This document shows, piece after piece, positions 9,208 to 17,846 of a stretch of 64,000 bases of DNA (within the stretch, counting starts at the first letter, position 1; each line of letters opens with the position of its first letter). The DNA is from an uncultured Roseicyclus sp. (GTDB lineage Bacteria; Pseudomonadota; Alphaproteobacteria; Rhodobacterales; Rhodobacteraceae): assembly GCA_947491935.1 (NCBI GenBank), contig CANLLF010000001.1:1054001-1118000 (forward strand), given 5' to 3'. Below the pieces are notes generated by a model, which worked only from the letters and a program-made list of their open reading frames with translations, ran no database searches and was not told the DNA's origin. Both the position numbers and the translations under genes were made by a program.

Positions 9208-9954
9208 TCAGATGAGCCCCGAAATCGTCTCCTTGGCCCGGTTCGTACTTCTGTCGATATCCTCGGAAAGCTGTTTCACTTCCTTGGAAATCACCTGAAA
9301 GCCTGCACCGGCATCCTCCGGCCGGGTCGCCAGCACGGCCGAGTTGATCGCGATCATTCGGATCGCGCATGAGAATTTCTTGATGTCCGACAGCGTATTC
9401 TGAAGCGTGGTTTGGAGGGCCCCGTTCCGTTCGATGGCCGCGCTTTTCTGTGCGTCGAGATCGGCCCACAGATCCCAGATAACCTCGGTCATCTTGTCCC
9501 GGATCACGGGCCAGTTCTCGTCGAAGAAGCGCCGCGCCTCCGCGAAACCCGGCATCCGGCCCGCATCGATGGCGTCCCCGATCGACGCCACCGCGGCCTC
9601 CACACCAAGCAACTGGGCGCGGCGATCCGGATTGCGCGCGACGATTTTTCTGATCCACGCAATATGGTCCTGATGCTCCGGGTCCGGCGGGTCGGTGCCA
9701 AACAACATGGTCATATTCGCGTCGAATTGCGCGCGAAGCGTCCGGAACTCGTCACATACCTGCTGCCGCTGCTCGTCATCTGGCGCAGCGGCCAAGGCCA
9801 TCAAACGCAAGGACATTTGGATCGTCAGGCCACGCAGCGTGGCCACTTCATCGATGAGAACGCGCAGCTTGTGCTGTTCAAGATCACCCGGCTCCACGGC
9901 CTCGGGCTGATAATAGTCAGGTGTCGTTTGGGTGTTTCGAGAGCCATGCAACAC
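9208..9954 (-). CDS. soluble PilJ-like / methyl-accepting-like small protein
   Basis: About 248 residues. The N-terminal part (LRGLTIQMSLRLMAL and the helices after it) resembles the type IV pili methyl-accepting transducer N-terminal domain. The last 50 residues contain AINSAVLATRPEDAGAGF and VISKEVKQLSEDI, which look like the hairpin tip of a chemotaxis receptor signalling domain. No transmembrane helix and no full coiled-coil arm is present, so it could be a cytoplasmic mini-transducer or a decayed one. GTG 9954 is preceded by GGAG nine bases away; the open frame extends further upstream but into the rpsA terminator, which rules out the longest start. Confidence 0.6.
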   Translation of the reverse strand: MLHGSRNTQTTPDYYQPEAVEPGDLEQHKLRVLIDEVATLRGLTIQMSLRLMALAAAPDDEQRQQVCDEFRTLRAQFDANMTMLFGTDPPDPEHQDHIAWIRKIVARNPDRRAQLLGVEAAVASIGDAIDAGRMPGFAEARRFFDENWPVIRDKMTEVIWDLWADLDAQKSAAIERNGALQTTLQNTLSDIKKFSCAIRMIAINSAVLATRPEDAGAGFQVISKEVKQLSEDIDRSTNRAKETISGLI

Positions 9955-10061
9955 GGGTTCAAACTCCAGGAGTCGTCCGTAGGTAGCAAGCACGGGTTGA
10001 TCAGCGGTTAATCGAGCACCGGATGGTCCATCCGGTGCGCGCGGCAAACCTGCCGGCAAAG

Positions 10062-10093
10062 AAAAAGGCCCCGCCAAACGGCAGGGCCTTTCC
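10062..10093 (-). terminator. rho-independent terminator of rpsA
   Basis: On the minus strand AAAGGCCCTGCC, loop GTTT and GGCGGGGCCTTT form a strong stem with one mismatch, running into TTTTTCTTT. It starts 24 bases after the rpsA stop. Confidence 0.88.
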
Positions 10094-10116
10094 AATTTCA
10101 GACGGCGCCGCAGGGC

Positions 10117-11796
10117 TCAGTCGTCGTCCTGCTTCAGGGCCGCGCCAAGGATATCACCCAGCGATGCACCGGAATCGGACGAGCCGAACTGCTCAACCGC
10201 TTCCTTCTCTTCCGCAATCTCACGGGCCTTGATCGACAGACCCAGGCGGCGCGACTTGGCGTCGATATTGGTGACGCGCACATCGACCTTGTCACCCACA
10301 CCGAAGCGCTCAGGGCGCTGCTCGGAGCGGTCACGCGACAGGTCGGAGCGACGGATGAAGGATTTCATGCCCTCGTAATCCACCTCGATCCCGCCATCCT
10401 CGATCGCGGTGACTTCCACCGTGATCACGGAGCCGCGCTTGACGCCTTCAATGGTCTCACCGAACGGATCACCATCAACGGCCTTGATTGACAGGCTGAT
10501 GCGCTCCTTGTCGGTGTCGACCTCGGTCACAACCGCCTTGACGATATCGCCCTTGCGGTACTCGCCGATCACGTCTTCGCCACGGCCTTCCCATGTCAGG
10601 TCCGACAGGTGCACCATGCCGTCGATCTCGCCTTCGAGGCCAACGAACAGACCAAACTCGGTGATGTTCTTGACTTCGCCCTCGACCTGCGTGCCCTCGG
10701 GATGGCTCTCGGCGAACACTTCCCACGGGTTGCGCATGGTCTGCTTGAGGCCAAGCGACACCCGGCGTTTGACCGGATCGATTTCCAGCACCATGACCTC
10801 AACCTCTTGCGAGGTGGACACGATCTTGCCCGGATGCACGTTCTTCTTGGTCCAGCTCATCTCGGAGACGTGGACAAGGCCTTCCACACCGGCTTCCAGC
10901 TCAACAAACGCACCGTAATCGGTGATGTTCGTCACGCGGCCCGTATGCACGGAATCGAGCGGGTACTTGCCCTGAACGGCATCCCACGGATCGTCCTGCA
11001 GCTGCTTCATGCCAAGGCTGATGCGGTGCGTCTCTTTGTTGACCTTGATGACCTGCACCTTGACGGTCTCGCCGATGGTCAGGATCTCCTTGGGGTCGTT
11101 CACACGGCGCCAGGCCATGTCGGTGACGTGCAGCAGGCCGTCCACACCGCCCAGGTCCACGAAGGCCCCGTATTCGGTGATGTTCTTGACCACGCCGTCC
11201 ACCACGTCGCCCTCGTTCAGCTTGCCGATCACCTCGGCACGCTGCTCGGCGCGGGACTCTTCCAGGATCGCACGGCGCGAGACAACGATGTTGCCCCGGC
11301 GACGGTCCATCTTCAGGATCTGGAACGGCTGCTTGAGGCCCATCAGCGGGCCCGCATCGCGCACCGGGCGGACGTCAACCTGAGAGCCGGGCAGGAACGC
11401 AACCGCGCCACCCAGATCCACGGTGAAACCACCCTTCACACGGCCAAAGATCGCGCCTTCGACACGCTCTTCCGCGGCATAGGCCTTTTCCAGACGATCC
11501 CAGGCGGCCTCACGGCGGGCCATCTCGTGCGACAGCACGGCCTCGCCACGGGCGTTCTCGACGTTGCGAAGATAGACTTCGACCTCATCGCCGACAGAGA
11601 TGTCGGGCGCTTCACCGGGATTCGCGAATTCTTTCAGCTCGACACGGCCTTCCATCTTGTAGCCGACATCGATGATGGCCTGGCCCGCTTCGATCGCGAT
11701 GACCTTGCCTTTGACAACCGAGCCCTCTGCGGGCGTGTCAATCTCGAAGCTTTCATTCAGGAGGGCTTCGAATTCCTCCATGGTTGCATTTGCCAT
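10117..11796 (-). CDS. rpsA: 30S ribosomal protein S1
   Basis: Ribosomal protein S1, 559 residues (E. coli 557), which delivers mRNA to the 30S subunit. Six S1/OB-fold repeats are visible, with repeated signatures such as GAFVDLGGVDGLLH, GAFVELEAGVEGLVH and GLFVGLEGEIDGMVH, and VxVIxVNKExHRISLGMK-type strand ends. The start is ATG 11796 (MANATMEEFEALL); an AAAGGA element lies 13 bases upstream, and the longer in-frame extension runs through the leader and is rejected. It is normally directly downstream of cmk; here about 4.1 kb separates them. The terminator follows immediately. Confidence 0.97.
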   Translation of the reverse strand: MANATMEEFEALLNESFEIDTPAEGSVVKGKVIAIEAGQAIIDVGYKMEGRVELKEFANPGEAPDISVGDEVEVYLRNVENARGEAVLSHEMARREAAWDRLEKAYAAEERVEGAIFGRVKGGFTVDLGGAVAFLPGSQVDVRPVRDAGPLMGLKQPFQILKMDRRRGNIVVSRRAILEESRAEQRAEVIGKLNEGDVVDGVVKNITEYGAFVDLGGVDGLLHVTDMAWRRVNDPKEILTIGETVKVQVIKVNKETHRISLGMKQLQDDPWDAVQGKYPLDSVHTGRVTNITDYGAFVELEAGVEGLVHVSEMSWTKKNVHPGKIVSTSQEVEVMVLEIDPVKRRVSLGLKQTMRNPWEVFAESHPEGTQVEGEVKNITEFGLFVGLEGEIDGMVHLSDLTWEGRGEDVIGEYRKGDIVKAVVTEVDTDKERISLSIKAVDGDPFGETIEGVKRGSVITVEVTAIEDGGIEVDYEGMKSFIRRSDLSRDRSEQRPERFGVGDKVDVRVTNIDAKSRRLGLSIKAREIAEEKEAVEQFGSSDSGASLGDILGAALKQDDD

Positions 11797-12146
11797 GTGG
11801 CGTATACGATCCTTTGGTTCACTTGACTGGCCGTGCGGTTGTCTCCGCCGGTCTTTGGATGACAGTTGGTTGACGCGGAAACGACAAAGGGCCGGGGTAA
11901 ACCGGCCCTGCTCGCCCTTGCGGGTGTGCCCCCGCTTCAACGGGTGCGCGTATAGGCGAGAACGCCCTTGTCTGCAAGCCCTCAGACGCGTTTGCGTCGG
12001 GCCCTGTTCAAGGCGCCCGAACCACCAGGACGCATCAGGGCACCGGCTGGCCGCGGAACCGGGCCGGGGGGCGGATCAATCGGCCCGGCGCTCCGATTGT
12101 TCCGCGCAGCCAAAGGCGGGATCATTGCCCCGCAAGATCCATGGGC
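11797..12146. other. 350-bp rpsA leader and tetR 3' flank, no gene
   Basis: Apart from the hairpin at 11879-11908 I see no gene here. It holds the rpsA promoter/leader and GC-rich sequence after the tetR stop. Short open frames on the plus strand have no ribosome sites or recognisable products. Confidence 0.6.
11879..11908 (-). terminator. hairpin upstream of rpsA: tetR terminator or rpsA attenuator
   Basis: On the minus strand GGGCCGG, loop TTTACC, CCGGCCC is followed by TTTGTCGTTT. It lies about 85-110 bases before the rpsA start and could end read-through from the TetR gene or act as a leader hairpin of rpsA, which is autoregulated in other bacteria. The sequence does not decide between these. 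Confidence 0.5.
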
Positions 12147-12785
12147 CTACCTGTCGCGCAACCAGGGCCGCGCAACCAAGGGCTCCGGGGGCGGGTCAGC
12201 CAGATAGGACGCGATAAGCCGGTCCATCGCATTGCGCGCCGCGCGGCTATGATCGCGGGAATAGCCAAGGCTCGAAACAAAGCTCCAATGGGCATGCATC
12301 CACGAGACGAAGATAAACGACAGCTCTTCGCAGGCATGACCATCCAGTTGCGGATAAGCGATTTGCAATTCATGCACGACAACCTGCCCCAGGGTCTTGT
12401 ACTGCTCGCACAGCCGATCCCGCAGTTCCGCTGAGCCAACGGCATAGGCCAGCAGGGAATCGTAGACCTCCAGATTGTCGGGCATGGGGTGCCCATCGGC
12501 GAGATCGAAGAAGAAGTCGAGGAAGAAGCCCAACCGTTCGACCTGGCTGACCTCCACAATTCCCGCGACAATGATGTCGCGGTAGCCATTGCCCAAATAC
12601 GTACACAGCGCGACGACCAAGGTATCGAGATCCGCGAAATAGTAGCGCACCAATTGACGCGACAGACCCGCGTTCGCGGCCACCGCCTCGAACGACAGGG
12701 CCTGCATGCCGCCGTCGCGCAGCAACTCGGTCGCCGCGATCAGTATCTGGGTCTTCTTGTCCGGTGCGGGCTCACCCTCAGCCAT
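12147..12785 (-). CDS. TetR/AcrR-family transcriptional regulator
   Basis: A 212-residue regulator with an N-terminal TetR helix-turn-helix (TQILIAATELLRDGGMQALSFEAVAANAGLSRQLVRYYF is spread over residues 12-50; the recognition helix is around LSRQLVRYYF). The C-terminal ligand-binding half is helical and rich in Phe and Leu. ATG 12785 (MAEGEPAPDKK) is chosen because upstream in-frame residues are arginine-rich and not family-like. No target gene is adjacent in the divergent direction: upstream is a long gene-free stretch. It is one of the genes inserted between cmk and rpsA. Confidence 0.82.
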   Translation of the reverse strand: MAEGEPAPDKKTQILIAATELLRDGGMQALSFEAVAANAGLSRQLVRYYFADLDTLVVALCTYLGNGYRDIIVAGIVEVSQVERLGFFLDFFFDLADGHPMPDNLEVYDSLLAYAVGSAELRDRLCEQYKTLGQVVVHELQIAYPQLDGHACEELSFIFVSWMHAHWSFVSSLGYSRDHSRAARNAMDRLIASYLADPPPEPLVARPWLRDR

Positions 12786-12943
12786 CGTTACGCGTCCCCT
12801 CGTTCCTCCCGACATCCGCACGCGGCGACCGTGCGTTTTCAACGCAGATTATCACTCACTCCCAAAAAATGAAGCACGTCGTGGGGCGGTTTCAACAGGT
12901 GCGCCATTGGTTCGAGCAACAATGGCAACGCGATAGACGGCGC

Positions 12944-12979
12944 CGCTGGCACGGCAGTCTGCGGCCTTGGCTTCGTGTC
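12944..12979. repeat. REP-like element, degenerate copy
   Basis: CGCTGGCACGGC followed by CTGCGGCCTTG and TTCGTGTCGGG matches the copy at 13303-13339 with a handful of differences. The right arm of its palindrome is decayed. Confidence 0.5.
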
Positions 12980-13302
12980 GGGTGGAATGGTCAACGAAGG
13001 TCCGTCCCGCCCCGGTGGGAGGGCGATCCAACGGTCATGTTTCGCACTTTATCCCAGCCAAGCCGGTACTCCCCGGTACGGAGCACCTAGCCTCACCAAA
13101 TCGCCAGCCCGGTGGGTCGGCGATGGACCGGGCCGGTGGCGCGGCTGTTAACCGGTCCGGGTGCAGCACCAAGCCGTGCCAGCGTCGATCCGCGGGGTGG
13201 CGCTCCAACGTCCCTTCGGCGCGCTTTATGGCTGCCAAGCCCCTCTTCGGCCCATTAGATGCGCCACGCCCAACCCAAGCGCCGCCCCGGGGGGCGGATC
13301 GG

Positions 13303-13339
13303 CGCTGGCACGGCGGCCTGCGGCCTTGATTCCGTGCCC
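13303..13339. repeat. REP-like palindromic element
   Basis: CGCTGGCACGG and CCGTGCCCGGCG form imperfect inverted arms around CGGCCTGCGGCCTTGATT, which itself contains GGCC-TGC-GGCC. The shape (GC-rich, short, imperfect palindrome, intergenic, a second copy about 360 bp away) is REP-like. Confidence 0.5.
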
Positions 13340-13671
13340 GGCGCGGGGGTCAGTCGGCGGAGAAATGGTGGACCTGGTCGAGCATGGCTTGGTGCACAGG
13401 GCAGTATGAAAAAGCTCCTACACAAGGCCCATCACTGCCCAGACCCGCGGAAATTTGCCGCCACCAGAACGATCCTCCGATGTCTATGATCACGCTAACG
13501 CAAGCAATCCGACCGCATCATAATATGATCCCACCATAAGGTCTCATGTGCGGGACGAAGGGTGAATTCGCTACCGCTGCACCAACGTCTGCTTTGCGAA
13601 GAAATGGGCTGCGTGTCACTCGTGAATTGAGTAAAAGAAGGCCTCAAAGGAACAGTTATTGGGGCTATTTG

Positions 13672-14667
13672 ATGAAGGTATTTATTAGTTGGAGCGGCAA
13701 ACGCAGTAAGGCACTAGCCACTGCATTGAAGGAATGGATACCGCTTATCGTTCAGCACGCGAAGCCGTGGGTTTCCGACAAAGACATTTCTGCAGGTGAT
13801 CGTTGGGCACAAGCAATCGCGGGCGAACTTGAATCATCCAACTTTGGCATTCTCTGCATAACCCCAGAAAACCTGACCTCTGAATGGATACTTTTTGAAG
13901 CAGGTGCACTGTCAAAGGCGATGCAAGACGCGAAGGTGATACCGTTGCTTTTCGGGCTAGAGCTGAGTGACTTGAGCGGGCCGTTGTCCCAATTTCAGGC
14001 ACTAAAGGTCGATGAGCAAGGCATGCTAAATGCTTTGAAGGCAATCAACGACGTTTCGGATGCGAAGACGGACGAGGCTACCATTGAGCGGCTTGTTCCC
14101 GCGCTATGGTCGCAACTTCAAGAAAAGTTGGATGAAATACCGGACAAGGAAGTGTCAGAGAAACACATGCGCCCTCAGACCGAAATCCTCGAGGACTTAG
14201 TTTCTCAAGTCCGAGGGCTCGGCGCTCGGATGCGTGAGTTTGATCCTGAAATGATGGAACGGGACATTGAGTATCGGGAGAGAAGATATCGCGAATTTGA
14301 TCCGCGTATGTTGGACGAAATGATGCATATGGTGATGGACAGCCGTGAAGCGGACTTTTCTCTTGTTGTACTCGCTGGATTCGTCAGAGACCAAATGCCT
14401 TGGCTGGCCGAGGTACTGGTTGAAGCCCACCGTGAGTTAAAGACGGCAGGCCCAGAAGAAGCTCGCGAAATCGGCCATCAGTTGCATCAGATGGTCAAAC
14501 TAACCACCAGAAGCAAGTGGGCAGACCGAATGATGATGAAGAGCAAAAGGTCGCACATGTTGATGATGGAAATGCCAATGTTCTTGGATCGAGCCATTTC
14601 CATGCGCATTGAAAGAAGTCATTTTCCAGACGCCGAAGGACAGGTTGACGATATTACTGAGGAGTAG
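13672..14667 (+). CDS. TIR-domain protein, putative NAD-degrading effector
   Basis: A 331-residue protein whose first 130 residues form a bacterial TIR (TIR_2) domain: MKVFISWSGKRSKAL opens with the first strand, WVSDKDISAGDRW is the BB-loop region, and SEWILFEAGALSK carries the WxxxE motif (Trp72, Glu76) whose glutamate is catalytic in TIR NADases. GPLSQFQA follows. Residues 150-331 are helical, charged and, near the end, Met-rich, with no domain I recognise. Composition is clearly AT-richer than the flanking genes, which suggests transfer. ATG 13672 begins the domain directly; the in-frame upstream 42 residues do not look protein-like. A defence role is inferred from the family; no sensor partner gene is intact beside it. 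Confidence 0.8.
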   Translation: MKVFISWSGKRSKALATALKEWIPLIVQHAKPWVSDKDISAGDRWAQAIAGELESSNFGILCITPENLTSEWILFEAGALSKAMQDAKVIPLLFGLELSDLSGPLSQFQALKVDEQGMLNALKAINDVSDAKTDEATIERLVPALWSQLQEKLDEIPDKEVSEKHMRPQTEILEDLVSQVRGLGARMREFDPEMMERDIEYRERRYREFDPRMLDEMMHMVMDSREADFSLVVLAGFVRDQMPWLAEVLVEAHRELKTAGPEEAREIGHQLHQMVKLTTRSKWADRMMMKSKRSHMLMMEMPMFLDRAISMRIERSHFPDAEGQVDDITEE

Positions 14668-14703
14668 AACACGAACTTTGCCAAACCACAGACTTTTTGC
14701 CGA

Positions 14704-15090
14704 CTAGAAAGGAGCAGACATTCGCTGGAGTTCAGAGATTTGGTGGGTCAGGGCTCTCTCCCGACATTCGCTGATAACGGAAAACCGTACGATTGAGATG
14801 GTTTGCCAGCCGGCTTTCGGCAACGCCCCCACCAACGCCCCGAAAAACGTCACCACAGGATCGCCCGAATGATCCGACTGCCGCGCGTCGATCTCCACGA
14901 CGACCTCACCCACCGCGCGCAGCTCTTTCGCCCAATTCTCCCGAAAGAACGTTTTGCCCCGCCCGGACCCGGCCTCGATGGAAATCACTTTCGACCCCGG
15001 CTCATCCGCGCCGACCGATTGCACCAGTTTCGTGAAGGTCGCCCCAACCTCCCTGAACCCCAGAAGGTCGTCATCCCAAGGGTTTGCCAT
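14704..15090 (-). pseudogene. truncated KAP-family P-loop NTPase
   Basis: The N-terminal fragment of a KAP-type P-loop NTPase. NPWDDDLLGFREVG is the usual beginning, GSGRGKT is the Walker A, and DARQSDHSGDPVVTFFGALVGALPK matches the family strand after it (commonly NAWEND-type followed by DPL). Homology stops at about residue 93, near 14811. From there the residues (GWQTISIVRFSVISE) and the AT-richer bases look unrelated, and a stop follows at 14704. Complete KAP NTPases are several hundred residues long. The break coincides with the right end of the AT-rich TIR segment, so insertion or deletion probably removed the rest. No C-terminal remnant is visible in the window. Confidence 0.65.
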
Positions 15091-15247
15091 CCGCCCCATA
15101 TCCCACATCGCCGTCCGAACGGCTCAATTCCTATCGCTCACCTCATCAGCCGCACACGCGTCGGGCAACCCTCAAACCCAACCAACTCTTTAAGAAAAGG
15201 TAAACGGTTTTCGCAATAGTGTTTTATGTCAAATGCTTAACCTATTT

Positions 15248-15261
15248 GTGCAAGCTTGCAC
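15248..15261. promoter_or_regulatory. 14-bp palindrome GTGCAAGCTTGCAC
   Basis: A perfect palindrome in the gap between the secreted-protein stop (15270) and the KAP fragment. With flanks it reads TGTGCAAGCTTGCAC, and a near-identical element occurs upstream of aroA at 21285-21300. The binding protein is unknown. Confidence 0.45.
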
Positions 15262-15269
15262 GCGGGCCC

Positions 15270-15806
15270 TCACAACTCCTCCCCAAGCTCGAGCAGTTCC
15301 TGGATCAACCCGCGCGTATCGCCGCCGCCGAACATCATCGCGCCCGACGTGTAGGTATCCCCGTAGGTCTGGGCCAGCGTCACGGTTTGGGCGAGGCCCG
15401 AGATCACCTCGTCCCGCCCCAACTCGGCCAGCGAATGGATGAAGGTGGACCACAAGCGGCCATTCGCGATGGCATAGCGCGCGTCGAGGGCGGTGTCGAA
15501 ATTGGCCTGCAGGAGCCTCAGCATCTCCGCCTCCCCCAGCCCTTCGGCCGACGAGATCGGCACCAGGATTCGCATCCGGTTGGCCCGCTGATCCACGATG
15601 ATCGTGACCGGCACATTCACCACCGTCAGGAAGATCCCGCGCGGCTCCACCACGGCATCGGGATCAATCACGTTCATGATCTCACCCAGGCGGGTCAACG
15701 TCATGGGCGGCTCGATGCTCAATTCAGGCTCGGCGCTTTGGGCCAGAACGCCGCTGGCCAGTGGCGTGGCGGCGATCAGAAGGGCAAGGGTTAGGGCACG
15801 CAGCAT
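15270..15806 (-). CDS. secreted YbjN-like protein
   Basis: A 178-residue protein with a clear Sec signal peptide (MLRALTLALLIAATPLASGVLAQS, listed here in segments: charged start, hydrophobic core, cleavage near ALA-like VLAQ at about 22). The mature part has an alpha/beta pattern (IFLTVVNVPVTIIVD, MRILVPISS, LLQANFDTALDARYAI, IHSLAELGRDEVISG) that resembles YbjN and the type III secretion chaperone fold. That fold assignment is tentative. It probably acts in the periplasm; function is unknown. It is separated from cmk by 111 bases and is one of the genes lying between cmk and rpsA. Confidence 0.6.
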   Translation of the reverse strand: MLRALTLALLIAATPLASGVLAQSAEPELSIEPPMTLTRLGEIMNVIDPDAVVEPRGIFLTVVNVPVTIIVDQRANRMRILVPISSAEGLGEAEMLRLLQANFDTALDARYAIANGRLWSTFIHSLAELGRDEVISGLAQTVTLAQTYGDTYTSGAMMFGGGDTRGLIQELLELGEEL

Positions 15807-15917
15807 GGGGTTCTCCGACGGCTAGGCTTGCGGCAAGCCTAGCGCCCCGACCGGGCCGGACCTAGTGCGGAATGCCTCACCGATGGTCACGAGATCGGCA
15901 CCGCTGCCGCGCCGCGT

Positions 15918-16532
15918 TTACCCGGCCTGCTTGGCCTCGACCGCGGCGATGGCCGCCGCAATCGCGGCCTCGGCGCTCATCTCACTGGTGTCGAGGATCA
16001 GCGCGTCGTCTGCCGCCACCATGGGGGCCGCCGCCCTTTCGGCATCGCGGGCATCGCGGGCGCGGACGTCGTCCAGCACGGTCTGAAAGTCCACTTCCAA
16101 CCCGCGCGCCACCAACTCGTCCAGACGGCGTTTGGCGCGCACCTCGGCGCTCGCTGTCACAAACAGCTTCACCTCCGCGCGGGGGCAGATCACCGTGCCG
16201 ATATCGCGCCCGTCAAGCACAGCTCCCCCGATCCGGTGGGCAAAGGCGCGTTGGAATTCCAGCAGGGCCGCCCGTACTTCGGGGATCACAGCGACCTTAG
16301 AAGCCGCCTGCGCCACGTCCGGCGTCCGCAGCGCATCGGGATCGGCCAGATCATCGGGGCTGAGCGACGCGGCCGCGGCTTCGGCCCGTTCACCGGCCAA
16401 CACGCGCGCGCCTACGGCGCGGTAAAGCAGCCCGGTATCAAGGTGGCCAAAGCCAAACCGCTCCGCCACGGCGCGCCCGATGGTGCCCTTACCCGCCGCC
16501 GCGGGCCCGTCTATCGCAACCGTGAATCTCAT
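15918..16532 (-). CDS. cmk: cytidylate kinase
   Basis: Cytidylate kinase, 204 residues, phosphorylates CMP and dCMP. The P-loop GPAAAGKG is at residues 9-16, [12 protein letters not shown] and [12 protein letters not shown] are the CMP-binding segments, and the lid region [14 protein letters not shown] follows. Start ATG 16532 overlaps the stop of the upstream membrane-protein gene by four bases (ATGA). In related genomes cmk sits between aroA and rpsA; both are present here on the same strand but separated by other genes. A longer in-frame start would run across the upstream gene and is rejected. Confidence 0.95.
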   Translation of the reverse strand: MRFTVAIDGPAAAGKGTIGRAVAERFGFGHLDTGLLYRAVGARVLAGERAEAAAASLSPDDLADPDALRTPDVAQAASKVAVIPEVRAALLEFQRAFAHRIGGAVLDGRDIGTVICPRAEVKLFVTASAEVRAKRRLDELVARGLEVDFQTVLDDVRARDARDAERAAAPMVAADDALILDTSEMSAEAAIAAAIAAVEAKQAG

Positions 16533-17020
16533 GGGCGTCTGGTTCTCATGAACACAGCCACCATGGCAATCACGCTGGCGATCAAAAGCGCGTATTTCGT
16601 CACTGTCAGGCGACTGGCGGCATCGAACATCTCCGCCGTCGTGACGTCGGCTTGCAAAAGGCACGCGACCTGCGTGTTCTCCATCAGGTCGACGGCCATG
16701 TATCCTAACGGCAGAAGCGCCAGGACCCGCCATACACCCTTGCCAAGATAGAGGATCGGGGCCGCTAGGGTTGCAGCCAGGCAAATCGGGAACAGCGTAT
16801 CGAGGCTGCGCACGGTTCCCAGATAGACGTCGCGCCCGGTGGGCGTCAGCGCCTGCAGGAACGCGTCGCCCTCCTCTGCCGTGTAGCCCAACAGCCTGCC
16901 GTCAAACGGCGTCAGGCCGCCGGCCGCCGGAACAAGCTCCGCAAACCAGACCCAGGCGAGGCCGCCATAGAGCGCCGCGGTCAGCACGGCCAGCCCCTGC
17001 CAAAGACGGCTCGCGCTCAT
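16529..17020 (-). CDS. conserved four-helix membrane protein
   Basis: A 163-residue integral membrane protein with four predicted helices (about residues 8-30, 73-92, 96-112 and 138-156) and a polar periplasmic-size loop between the first two. I recognise no catalytic motif. It overlaps the GFA gene before it and cmk after it, each by four bases (ATGA), so it is translationally coupled in a GFA-membrane protein-cmk operon. Function is unknown. Confidence 0.7.
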   Translation of the reverse strand: MSASRLWQGLAVLTAALYGGLAWVWFAELVPAAGGLTPFDGRLLGYTAEEGDAFLQALTPTGRDVYLGTVRSLDTLFPICLAATLAAPILYLGKGVWRVLALLPLGYMAVDLMENTQVACLLQADVTTAEMFDAASRLTVTKYALLIASVIAMVAVFMRTRRP

Positions 17021-17427
17021 GCCTGCACCTGTGTCGTGAGGCCCGGATCGTCCTGATCCGCCTTCGGCAGATCTCCGTCGATGTCATAGTAGGCGCCCTT
17101 GTCGGCGCAGAAGATGTGGCCTGCCAGCCGAACGCCCGGATCACCGTCCAACGTGCCCGCGAAGATCGACAGATGCGTACCCGGCCCGTCCCAGAACAGG
17201 TTCGATCCGCAAGTGCCGCAAAACCCGCGGCGCGCCGTACCGGAGGATTGGTACCATGTAACCGACCCCTCGATCTCGACAGCCTCGCGCAGGGCCGACG
17301 TTGCGGCGACGTGATGGCCGGATGTCTTGCGGCACTGCGCGCAATGGCATGCGATGACCGGCCGGAGCGGCCCGTTGACGGCGTAGCGGATGGCCCCGCA
17401 CAGACATGATCCCGTGGCTGTCGTCAT
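17017..17427 (-). CDS. GFA-family zinc protein (glutathione-dependent formaldehyde-activating-like)
   Basis: A 136-residue protein of the GFA/CENP-V fold. The zinc-binding cysteines are in GSCLCGAIRY, CHCAQCRKTSG and FCGTCGSNL, all in their usual places and spacing. Characterised relatives bind glutathione or S-hydroxymethylglutathione, but most family members have no proven activity. It is the first gene of the small operon running into cmk. The ArsR gene ends 54 bases upstream in the same direction, so the two may be linked. Confidence 0.85.
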   Translation of the reverse strand: MTTATGSCLCGAIRYAVNGPLRPVIACHCAQCRKTSGHHVAATSALREAVEIEGSVTWYQSSGTARRGFCGTCGSNLFWDGPGTHLSIFAGTLDGDPGVRLAGHIFCADKGAYYDIDGDLPKADQDDPGLTTQVQA

Positions 17428-17481
17428 TTCCCTTCCCCGGCGTTTTGACCGACCCTAGGGCCGGTCCCCGCCGGGCGCCAG

Positions 17482-17838
17482 TCAGGTCGCGCCGGGTTCG
17501 GCGTCGGGCGCGACGCCGGGCGTGTCGCCTGCCTCGATCTCGTCCCGCACTTCCCGGCGGATTGCGCGGGAGGGTGGGCAGACCTCCTGCATGAACGTCC
17601 ACAGATGACCCGCCAGTTGTTCCTGCTCCATCCCGTAGAGGATGAACTGCCCCTCCCGCTTGCGCCAGATCAGGCCCGCCGATTCGAGAATGGACAAATG
17701 CTTGCTGACCGCAGGCTTCGACATGTCGAACCGATCCGCGATCGCGCCCGCATGGAGTGGCCTATCCCGCAGATAAGCAAGGATTTTCCGGCGTGTGGTT
17801 GAGGACAGAGCCTCAAAAACTTTCTCAGGGCTTGACAT
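17482..17838 (-). CDS. ArsR/SmtB-family regulator (SdpR-like)
   Basis: A 118-residue winged-helix repressor: FEALSSTTRRKILAYL, then HAGAIADRFDMSKPAVSKHLSIL as the helix-turn-helix, and REGQFILYGM as the wing. No metal-binding CxC motif is visible, so it is the SdpR-like, non-metal type. It is divergent from the desaturase pair with 75 bases between starts. That gap holds GTTAA-type repeats which are good candidates for its operator, so it probably controls the desaturases and itself. Confidence 0.85.
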   Translation of the reverse strand: MSSPEKVFEALSSTTRRKILAYLRDRPLHAGAIADRFDMSKPAVSKHLSILESAGLIWRKREGQFILYGMEQEQLAGHLWTFMQEVCPPSRAIRREVRDEIEAGDTPGVAPDAEPGAT

Positions 17839-17846
17839 ATTTCACC

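Larger units (their letters stand above)
12786..13671. other. 886-bp gene-free interval with degenerate repeats
   Basis: No convincing gene is present on either strand. The left part (to about 13480) is GC-rich and holds two diverged copies of a palindromic element (listed separately) and a second similar pair around GATCCAACGG...TTTATCCCAGCCAAGCC (near 13025-13063) and GCTCCAACG...TTTATGGCTGCCAAGCC (near 13202-13240). From about 13485 the sequence turns AT-richer and leads into the TIR gene, so a composition boundary lies near 13480. Confidence 0.6.

Noticed and set aside
10022-10095. Longest start for the MCP-like gene
   Set aside because: The first codons would be the rpsA terminator hairpin; GTG 9954 with GGAG is better.
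12967-13329. Plus-strand open frame across the repeat region
   Set aside because: No ribosome site; its apparent internal similarity follows from the DNA repeats, and the residue composition is not protein-like.
13546-13671. 42-residue N-terminal extension of the TIR protein
   Set aside because: The TIR first strand starts at ATG 13672; the extension has no similarity to the family.
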